From Aminipila sp051883075 (GTDB lineage: Bacteria; Bacillota; Clostridia; Peptostreptococcales; Anaerovoracaceae): a stretch of DNA of 5,456 bases. Location: positions 1-5,456 of the forward strand of contig JBJETA010000014.1 in NCBI GenBank assembly GCA_051883075.1, written 5' to 3'. Shown here piece after piece: positions 1 through 4,771 of this stretch. A program made the translations under genes and the position numbers. Below the pieces are notes generated by a model. That model made no database searches. It saw only the letters and a program-made list of their open reading frames with translations, and had not been told where the DNA came from. The number at the start of each line of letters is the position of its first letter. Positions within the stretch are counted from its first letter, which is position 1.

Positions 1-732
1 GGACCTGGTGTTGTTTGGTCAGGACTTGCAACTTATGCAGACTCTATGGCAGCTATCAAGAAGCTGGTATTTGATGATAAGAAATATACATTACAGCAGT
101 TAAACGAAGCTTTAAAGGCTGACTTTGTAGGCTATGAACAGGTTAAGGCTGACTGCCTTGCTGCTCCTAAGTATGGTAATGATGATGATTACGCAGACTT
201 AATCGCAGCAGATTTAATCAACTTTACAGAAATGGAACACAGAAAGTACAAGACTTTATATTCAGTATTAAGCCATGGTACACTTTCCATTTCAAACAAT
301 ACTCCGTTTGGACAGCTGCTTGGCGCTTCTGCAAACGGACGTGCAGCATGGACTCCTCTTTCAGACGGTATCAGCCCTACTCAGGGTGCAGACTTTAAGG
401 GCCCTACTGCTATAATTAAATCTGTATCAAAGCTTGCATGCGACAACATGAACATTGGTATGGTTCATAACTTCAAGCTGATGGCAGGATTGCTTGATAC
501 ACCTGAAGGTGAAGCAGGAATTATCGCACTTCTTCGTGCAGCTTGCGCATTCGGAAATGGTGAAATGCAGTTCAACTATCTTGATAACAAGACTCTGATT
601 GAAGCTCAGAAGCACCCTGAACAGTACCGTGACCTGGTAGTACGTGTAGCAGGTTACAGTGCATTCTTCGTAGAACTCTGCAAGGACGTTCAGGATGAAA
701 TCATAAGCAGAACTATGTTGACACACTTCTAA
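1..732 (+). CDS. cutC: Choline trimethylamine-lyase (glycyl radical enzyme), C-terminal part
   Basis: This is the last 243 residues of a glycyl radical enzyme, open to the left edge; the frame reads through from base 1, so the ATG at 46 is internal. CutC cleaves choline to trimethylamine and acetaldehyde inside a microcompartment. The C-terminal glycyl radical loop RVAGYSAFF is present; the radical glycine is codon 652-654, 25 residues from the end, as usual for the family. The stretches SDGISPTQGAD, NMNIGMVHNFKLMAGLLDTP and GNGEMQFNYLD match CutC as I remember it better than pyruvate formate-lyase or glycerol/propanediol dehydratases. The family is about 850 residues, so roughly 600 residues, including the thiyl cysteine and choline pocket, lie outside; substrate assignment therefore rests on C-terminal resemblance and neighbours. 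It ends in tandem TAA stops. Arginine CGT, asparagine AAC and lysine AAG dominate, unlike cutD, suggesting high expression. Confidence 0.85.
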   Translation, partial: GPGVVWSGLATYADSMAAIKKLVFDDKKYTLQQLNEALKADFVGYEQVKADCLAAPKYGNDDDYADLIAADLINFTEMEHRKYKTLYSVLSHGTLSISNNTPFGQLLGASANGRAAWTPLSDGISPTQGADFKGPTAIIKSVSKLACDNMNIGMVHNFKLMAGLLDTPEGEAGIIALLRAACAFGNGEMQFNYLDNKTLIEAQKHPEQYRDLVVRVAGYSAFFVELCKDVQDEIISRTMLTHF

Positions 733-753
733 TAAAACCTTTTAAATCAGCAA

Positions 754-807
754 ACAGCAGGCTGTCATCTGCTTGTTATAAGCAGATGACAGTATACAAA
801 CTGCTGT
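754..807 (+). other. Long hairpin in the cutC-cutD gap (possible mRNA processing or stability element)
   Basis: A perfect 13-bp inverted repeat (762-774 pairs with 780-792; arm CTGTCATCTGCTT) closes on a 5-nt loop, GTTAT. An outer 7-bp stem (754-760 with 801-807, ACAGCAG/CTGCTGT) can enclose it, with an 8-nt bulge on the right side. No T-run follows either stem, so it does not look like a standard intrinsic terminator. It sits just after the tandem stop of cutC and ahead of the cutD ribosome binding site. I infer a role in protecting the cutC message or in reducing read-through or downstream message, so that activase is made at a lower level than lyase. The inverted repeat is seen directly; the function is inferred. 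Confidence 0.75.
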
Positions 808-841
808 AAGCGGGATAAATTAAAACCGGAGATTTGGTAGT

Positions 842-1789
842 ATGAGCAATACAGGCGTGATTGAAAGAAAGGCAACCATTTTCAATATCCAGAAATACAA
901 CATGTATGATGGACCGGGAGTGAGAACGCTGGTATTTTTCAAGGGTTGTCCTCTCAGGTGCAAATGGTGTGCAAACCCGGAAGGGTTGGAAAAGAAATTC
1001 CAGATAATGTTTAAAAGCAATTCATGTACAAACTGCGGAGCTTGTGTTTCGGTTTGTCCTGTTGGAATACATACTATTTCAAAGGATAGTCAAGAACATC
1101 AGGTTCTCAGAGACGTTGATTGTCTTGGCTGCGGCAAATGTGTGGAAGCCTGTATGACAAAGGCACTCAGCGTAGTAGGTGAAGTGAAAACCATATCAGA
1201 GCTTATGGAAGTTATCAGAGAAGATAAAACCTTCTATGAGGTTTCGGGCGGAGGTGTAACTCTTGGAGGCGGAGAAGTTTCCATGCAGCCGGAGGCAGCC
1301 GCAAATCTGCTTCAGGCATGCAAGATGGAGGGCATTAACACAGCCATAGAAACCTGCGGTTATGTAAAAACTGAAAATCTTTTAAAAATTGCCGAATTTG
1401 TGGACTTATTCCTGTTTGACATAAAGCAGATGAATTCAGACAAACATTTTGAACTTACGGGTGTTCGAAATGAACTTATTTTAACTAATCTTAAGACGCT
1501 TCTGGAAAGAAGATATGCGGTCAAGGTAAGAATGCCTATGCTGAAAGGTATAAACGACAGCGAGGATGAAATAAAACAGGTTATAGAATTCCTGATGCCT
1601 TACAAGGACAATAAGAATTTTAAAGGAATAGACCTTCTTCCTTATCATAAGCTGGGAGTAAACAAATACAGCCAGCTTGGCAAAGAGTATCCTATTGAAG
1701 GAGATCCTAGCCTGTCACAGGAAGATTTGGACAGAATAGAAGGCTGGATCAAAAAGTATGACTTCCCTGTCAGTGTTATCAGACATTAA
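842..1789 (+). CDS. cutD: Choline TMA-lyase activating enzyme (radical SAM activase)
   Basis: A 315-residue radical-SAM glycyl radical enzyme activase, which uses reduced [4Fe-4S] and S-adenosylmethionine to abstract hydrogen from the CutC radical-loop glycine. The radical-SAM cluster motif CPLRCKWC gives Cys36, Cys40 and Cys43 (CX3CX2C). A ferredoxin-like insert follows with two four-cysteine sets: Cys62/65/68/72 and Cys94/97/100/104, typical of activases of the dehydratase/CutD group and absent from the short pyruvate formate-lyase activase. The SAM-binding glycine segment is GGGE at 142-145, within GGGVTLGGGEV. Full length for the family. The ATG at 842 has GGAG at 828-831, about 10 nt upstream. 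It follows cutC after a 109-nt gap containing a hairpin, and precedes the shell genes by 34 nt. Arginine is AGA in 9 of 11 cases and never CGT. Naming as CutD rather than another activase relies on the neighbouring lyase. Confidence 0.9.
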   Translation: MSNTGVIERKATIFNIQKYNMYDGPGVRTLVFFKGCPLRCKWCANPEGLEKKFQIMFKSNSCTNCGACVSVCPVGIHTISKDSQEHQVLRDVDCLGCGKCVEACMTKALSVVGEVKTISELMEVIREDKTFYEVSGGGVTLGGGEVSMQPEAAANLLQACKMEGINTAIETCGYVKTENLLKIAEFVDLFLFDIKQMNSDKHFELTGVRNELILTNLKTLLERRYAVKVRMPMLKGINDSEDEIKQVIEFLMPYKDNKNFKGIDLLPYHKLGVNKYSQLGKEYPIEGDPSLSQEDLDRIEGWIKKYDFPVSVIRH

Positions 1790-1823
1790 GAGTTGATATT
1801 CAATAAATTGAAAGGTAAGTTTT

Positions 1824-2177
1824 ATGGGAACAGCTATACAAAAAGCGACAGAGCGTATTATACAAGAATCTGTACCCGGTAAGCAGGTTACAATCGCTCA
1901 TGTAATCGCTGCCCCGATGTATGACATATATGAAAGACTGGGAATCGATGATAAAGGTGCGATAGGAATATTGACTTTATCACCATATGAGACTGCTATA
2001 ATCGCTGCTGACATAGCTACAAAAGCGGCAGACGTTGAGATAGGGTTTCTGGACCGTTTCACAGGCTCGGTTGTCATAAGCGGGGACGTGCAGAGTGTCA
2101 CTACAGCACTTGAGGCTGTAACTGATACTTTGTGTAACTTGCTTGGATTTACAACGGTTCCTATTACAAAGACATGA
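1824..2177 (+). CDS. eutS: BMC shell protein, EutS/PduU type (circularly permuted hexamer)
   Basis: A 117-residue single BMC-domain protein that forms hexameric tiles of the microcompartment shell. It closely follows the EutS pattern as I recall it: RIIQESVPGKQVTIAHVIA near residues 11-29, KGAIGILTLSP at about 44-54, ETAIIAADIATKAADV and IGFLDRF, then VVISGDV. In this class the strand that normally ends the BMC fold is at the N-terminus. Gly45, in KGAIG, aligns with E. coli EutS Gly39, reported to cause the bent hexamer of EutS; PduU differs there. It is slightly longer at the N-terminus than E. coli EutS. The ATG at 1824 has AAAGG at 1811-1815, 8 nt upstream. Its stop overlaps the next start by 4 nt (ATGA), so the downstream GTPase-like gene is probably translationally coupled. 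Confidence 0.9.
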   Translation: MGTAIQKATERIIQESVPGKQVTIAHVIAAPMYDIYERLGIDDKGAIGILTLSPYETAIIAADIATKAADVEIGFLDRFTGSVVISGDVQSVTTALEAVTDTLCNLLGFTTVPITKT

Positions 2178-2620
2178 GCAGAAAAAGAATCATGGTGATA
2201 GGCCCCACACAATGCGGAAAAACAACACTGGTAAATGAGTTGAACGGATATGAGGGACCTTTGAGAAGAACCCAGGATACCATTTACGGTAAATATACCA
2301 TAGATGTTCCAAGTTCTTATATAGAGGTTCCGTGGATGTACAAGCATCTGATAGCCACGGCTCAGAATGCGGCATCAATGATTGTGGTAATGATAGACTG
2401 TTCAAATCCCACGGAAATATATTCGCCGGGATTTGCAAAGGTGTTTACCTGCCCGGTCATAGGTGTTATAGCAAAATGTGATTTGAAACCCGAAAACATA
2501 GAACTGTGCGAAAAGCAGCTTAAACGAATCGGAGTTTTCGAACCCTATTATAAAATCAGTGTTCACAGGAAAACGGGCATGGATGAACTGAAAGCGTGTC
2601 TGTTTGAAAACAAAAAATAA
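2174..2620 (+). CDS. eutP: EutP/PduV-family P-loop NTPase
   Basis: A 148-residue small Ras-like P-loop protein of the EutP/PduV family, a common accessory of microcompartment operons. PduV is reported to associate with the shell, and Salmonella EutP is reported to have acetate kinase activity; which applies here is unknown. Walker A/G1 is GPTQCGKTT at residues 10-18. The G4 position reads AKCD at 100-103; E. coli EutP also departs from NKxD, as SKTD from memory. The G3 position, normally DxPG in this family, reads DVPS at 44-47, so the switch II glycine is lost. The length matches the family, with no membrane segment. The start overlaps the upstream shell gene stop (ATGA), and the stop is 16 nt before the next gene. 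I am confident of the family, less so of any catalytic activity. Confidence 0.87.
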   Translation: MSRKRIMVIGPTQCGKTTLVNELNGYEGPLRRTQDTIYGKYTIDVPSSYIEVPWMYKHLIATAQNAASMIVVMIDCSNPTEIYSPGFAKVFTCPVIGVIAKCDLKPENIELCEKQLKRIGVFEPYYKISVHRKTGMDELKACLFENKK

Positions 2621-2624
2621 GTAA

Positions 2625-2630
2625 AGGGGG
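2625..2630 (+). promoter_or_regulatory. Ribosome binding site of the EutT-like gene
   Basis: A purine-rich AGGGGG lies 6 nt before the ATG at 2637 in the 16-nt gap after the EutP-like gene. It fixes this start and shows that the gene has its own initiation site. Confidence 0.7.
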
Positions 2631-2636
2631 AAAAAT

Positions 2637-3347
2637 ATGAAATTTATTACCGAAGAAGACTTGCGGGATACATATAGAAAAGAACCTTTTACCACTTATG
2701 AAATAGAACCGGGCACAAGACTTACACCCGGAGCACGGCAGTTTTTAGCGGACAGAGGAATCATTATGATAGATGATGAACAGTGGGTTAAAAGCTATAC
2801 CGTGACTTCAAGTGACGATCCTATTCAGCCTGAAACAGAAAAAACTGTTAAAGCAGTATGCCAGACGACTACTGACTGGCGAAAGAAGAAGTTTTTCTGT
2901 AAGCTGAGATCGACAGAAGTACTGTTTCTGTCAGCAGAACAGGAGCTTTTGCAGAAGGACATTCTCATGGCACAAAGCATTGTAAACATGGGAAAAGAAT
3001 TTGCAGCAATAAGAGCTTTTGCTGAAGGCGGAAGCTTTACTGAAAATGTATGCTGCCAGGCATGCACAGGGATAAAAGAGCAGGATTTCTGCTGTGACTT
3101 GGGAGATTGTTTTGAAATCAACGAGTTCCACATGCAGCTGGAAAAGAGTAAGGAAATTCTGAGTCTGCATACCTTGAGGTGTGCATTGAGAGAAATAGAA
3201 CCTGCGGCTATGGAAGCATACGAGGGTAATGAAGAAGAAATGAATTTGTGCTGTGAAATCATCGCAAAAGTGAACAAGCTTATAAATGTTTTATCACAGA
3301 TGATTTGCATGGCTGTCGGAGGAAAAGAATGTCAGAGAAGAGATTAA
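2637..3347 (+). CDS. EutT-like (cobalamin adenosyltransferase-related), cysteine-rich microcompartment accessory protein
   Basis: A 236-residue soluble protein. Residues 1-47 (FITEEDLR, then RLTPGARQFLADRGI) match the N-terminal module shared by EutT and EutQ: a conserved ITxxxLR segment, a spacer, then TPxAR and a hydrophobic end. A polar linker (about 55-82) leads to a mostly helical core (about 86-228), resembling the helical cobalamin adenosyltransferase fold in size. I see no glycine-rich ATP motif of the PduO type. There are 13 cysteines, including CCQAC at 139-143, CC at 152-153 and Cys158. Salmonella EutT has a CCxxC metal motif, but near residue 80, ahead of the core, so the match may be coincidental. 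Homologues are likely labelled cobalamin adenosyltransferase, yet the visible lyase needs no B12. The family link is moderate; true activity is unknown. It overlaps the next gene by 19 nt. Confidence 0.7.
   Translation: MKFITEEDLRDTYRKEPFTTYEIEPGTRLTPGARQFLADRGIIMIDDEQWVKSYTVTSSDDPIQPETEKTVKAVCQTTTDWRKKKFFCKLRSTEVLFLSAEQELLQKDILMAQSIVNMGKEFAAIRAFAEGGSFTENVCCQACTGIKEQDFCCDLGDCFEINEFHMQLEKSKEILSLHTLRCALREIEPAAMEAYEGNEEEMNLCCEIIAKVNKLINVLSQMICMAVGGKECQRRD
3318..3322 (+). promoter_or_regulatory. Ribosome binding site deciding the eutJ start
   Basis: GGAGG lies 6 nt before the ATG at 3329, inside the end of the EutT-like gene. It supports that ATG over an in-frame TTG at 3305, which has no such site and would add eight residues that are not family-like. 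Confidence 0.8.
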
Positions 3348-4174
3348 CTTTTGAGTATTGTGATGAGCTGGTTTCGGAGTTTGAAAAAGTCATAGAGAAA
3401 CCAATAAAGAGCAAATCCTCAGTATACTATACGGGAGTTGACCTTGGTACGGCTTGCGTGGTTGTTGCGGTACTTGATGAAAACTACAGACCTGTGGCAG
3501 GTGCTTACGAATATGCGGATGTAGTAAGAGACGGAATGGTTGTTGACTATATCGGAGCTATAAATATTGTAAGACGCATGAAGCAGGAAATAGAAGAAAA
3601 GCTTGACACAGAGTTAATTTATGCTGCTGCTGCGATTCCTCCGGGAACAGACAGCTTGGATTCGGGAGCTATAAAAAATGTAGTTCAGGCTGCCGGATTT
3701 GAACTGACAAATTTGTTGGATGAACCTACAGCCGCAAACGCAGTTCTTAAAATGAAGGACGGTGCGGTTGTCGATATAGGAGGAGGAACTACCGGTATTT
3801 CCGTTCTCAAGGACGGAGAAGTGGTTTATGTGGTAGACGAACCTACAGGCGGTACTCATTTTTCACTGGTTATCTCAGGAGCTTATAAGATGGATTTTGC
3901 TGAAGCAGACAAATATAAGCGCAATGAGAAAAATCACAAGGAATTGATGCCGGTACTGAAGCCTGTGGTGGAAAAAGTTTCTTCTATTATAAATCAGCAT
4001 ATAAAAAATTATGATGTTCAGGAGATTGCTCTGGTAGGAGGAACCTGCCTGCTGACGGGAATCGAGGACATTATTGAAAAACAAACGGGAGTAACTACTT
4101 TGAAACCAAAGAATCCTATGTTTGTAACTCCTCTTGGAATAGCACTTAACTGTACTCAAGAGGTGATTGATTAA
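3329..4174 (+). CDS. eutJ: EutJ-type actin/Hsp70-like ATPase
   Basis: A 281-residue protein of the actin/Hsp70 ATPase fold, the EutJ family of putative chaperones in ethanolamine and related microcompartment operons. The nucleotide-binding signatures are in order: phosphate-1 GVDLGTA at 36-42, DEPTAAN at 131-137 (as in DnaK/MreB-like proteins), phosphate-2 DIGGGTTG at 149-156, and adenosine motif LVGGTCLLTGIE at 235-246. The length fits EutJ and leaves no room for the DnaK substrate-binding domain. The ATG at 3329 is chosen because of the GGAGG at 3318-3322; the start lies 19 nt inside the preceding gene, suggesting coupling. By analogy it may help fold, load or reactivate the encapsulated enzyme, but its client here is not known. 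An Hsp70 reactivase like those of B12 diol dehydratases is an alternative in idea, but those are much larger. Confidence 0.88.
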   Translation: MSEKRLTFEYCDELVSEFEKVIEKPIKSKSSVYYTGVDLGTACVVVAVLDENYRPVAGAYEYADVVRDGMVVDYIGAINIVRRMKQEIEEKLDTELIYAAAAIPPGTDSLDSGAIKNVVQAAGFELTNLLDEPTAANAVLKMKDGAVVDIGGGTTGISVLKDGEVVYVVDEPTGGTHFSLVISGAYKMDFAEADKYKRNEKNHKELMPVLKPVVEKVSSIINQHIKNYDVQEIALVGGTCLLTGIEDIIEKQTGVTTLKPKNPMFVTPLGIALNCTQEVID

Positions 4175-4179
4175 AAAGG

Positions 4180-4186
4180 AAGGTGG
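4180..4186 (+). promoter_or_regulatory. Ribosome binding site deciding the second shell-protein start
   Basis: A purine-rich AAGGAAGGTGG run covers 4176-4186; its AAGGTGG part ends 5 nt before the ATG at 4192. A GTG at 4183 lies inside this run and would have only about 2 nt of spacing to the upstream AAGGA, so the ATG is preferred. Confidence 0.65.
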
Positions 4187-4191
4187 TTGAT

Positions 4192-4497
4192 ATGGATATC
4201 AGAATTATCAAATCCCCTTCTAAGGGAACGCTGGACATACTTAGACGTCGAATGGGCGCAAATGCTTCTTCTGATTTGGAGCATGCCGATGCTGTGGGTC
4301 TGGTGCAGGGCAAATTGATTGAAATGATTTGTGCGGCGGACATAGCGGAAAAGGCAGTCGGCGTTACGGTAGAGGATATCCGGGGAAGCTGTCCGCAGAA
4401 CATGATTCTGCTGGCAATTTTCGGAGATACGGCTTCTGTGGAGGGAGCTCTGCAGGAAATAAAACGCAAATCGGAAGAAGGGAAAAAAGTATGTTAA
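4192..4497 (+). CDS. BMC-domain shell protein, probably permuted (EutS/PduU-like)
   Basis: A 101-residue shell protein with one BMC domain. Its order of segments parallels the EutS-type gene upstream: an N-terminal strand IRIIKSPSKGT (3-13) like RIIQESVPGKQVT, then ADAVGLVQG (32-40) like KGAIGILTL, the helix CAADIAEKAVGV, and a strand plus helix LLAIFGDTASVEGAL. This suggests a circularly permuted hexamer rather than a canonical EutM/PduA tile, though the two proteins are well diverged. The position of the EutS bend glycine is Asp33 here. A short charged tail (KRKSEEGKK) ends in Cys. Start at ATG 4192; a GTG at 4183 would add three residues. It begins 17 nt after eutJ and overlaps the vertex-protein gene by 7 nt. 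BMC membership is clear; the permuted assignment is inferred from pattern alone. Confidence 0.85.
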   Translation: MDIRIIKSPSKGTLDILRRRMGANASSDLEHADAVGLVQGKLIEMICAADIAEKAVGVTVEDIRGSCPQNMILLAIFGDTASVEGALQEIKRKSEEGKKVC

Positions 4498-4754
4498 CAG
4501 CAAAACTTATTGACAATATATGGGCAACAAGAAAAGCAGAATCTCTGGGCGGGTTCAAGTTTATGCTTGCCGAGGTTATCGGAGGCACACGTCAGGGAGA
4601 ACGCATGGTGGTAGTTGATATCATAAGTGCAGGTATCGGAGACAGGGTTATAATCTGCCAGGGTTCATCGGCGAGAAGAATGCTCGGTGATGACAGTCTG
4701 CCGATAGATGCCGTTGTTGTCGGTATTATTGATGAAGATTGTGAATTTGGTTGA
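4491..4754 (+). CDS. eutN: EutN/CcmL-type pentameric shell vertex protein
   Basis: An 87-residue BMC-vertex (EutN/CcmL) protein, whose pentamers cap the corners of the polyhedral shell. The N-terminal strand MLTAKLIDNIWATRK and following GFKFMLAEV fit the family. The hallmark GIGDRVIICQGSSARR is at residues 48-63, and the end strand PIDAVVVGIID is at 71-81. Length is as usual for the family. The ATG at 4491 lies within the last codons of the preceding shell gene (7-nt overlap), with AAGAAGGG at 4475-4482 as a ribosome binding site 8 nt before it. The reading frame is open further left, but nothing before 4491 resembles the family. A vertex protein fits a complete shell operon; being placed next to a hexamer gene and overlapping it suggests coupled synthesis. 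Confidence 0.92.
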   Translation: MLTAKLIDNIWATRKAESLGGFKFMLAEVIGGTRQGERMVVVDIISAGIGDRVIICQGSSARRMLGDDSLPIDAVVVGIIDEDCEFG

Positions 4755-4758
4755 TTTC

Positions 4759-4765
4759 AGGAGGT
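4759..4765 (+). promoter_or_regulatory. Ribosome binding site of the PduS/RnfC-like gene
   Basis: A near-perfect AGGAGGT lies 6 nt before the ATG at 4772 in the 17-nt gap after eutN. It is the strongest such site in the window and fixes the start of the last gene. Confidence 0.85.
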
Positions 4766-4771
4766 ATAAAA

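Noticed and set aside
1..732. Identification of the lyase as a glycerol/propanediol dehydratase
   Set aside because: The C-terminal segments fit CutC better from memory and the accessory genes suit an acetaldehyde pathway, but the choline-pocket residues are outside the window, so this is not fully excluded.
770..798. TATACA at 793-798 as a promoter -10 box for cutD
   Set aside because: The -35 region at the right distance (770-775) is a poor match to TTGACA, and the sequence is part of the hairpin; not enough to call a promoter.
754..807. The cutC-cutD hairpin as an intrinsic terminator
   Set aside because: Neither strand shows a T-run directly after the stem, and the operon continues downstream in the same direction.
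1799..1812. Small palindrome TTCAATAAATTGAA before the first shell gene
   Set aside because: Only a 5-bp AT-rich stem; expected by chance in such sequence and too weak to call an operator.
1898..2347. 149-codon open frame on the minus strand
   Set aside because: It spans two well-supported + strand genes, has no recognisable motif, and fits a chance shadow frame.
2825..3310. 161-codon open frame on the minus strand
   Set aside because: It is antisense to the EutT-like gene, the product resembles nothing I know, and the + strand frame has a good ribosome binding site and family match.
3305..3328. TTG at 3305 as the eutJ start
   Set aside because: No ribosome binding site at the right distance and the added residues are unlike EutJ; the ATG at 3329 has GGAGG 6 nt upstream.
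4329..4490. Extension of the vertex-protein frame to the left
   Set aside because: The extra residues come from another frame of the shell gene; EutN proteins begin at the MLTAKL-like strand.
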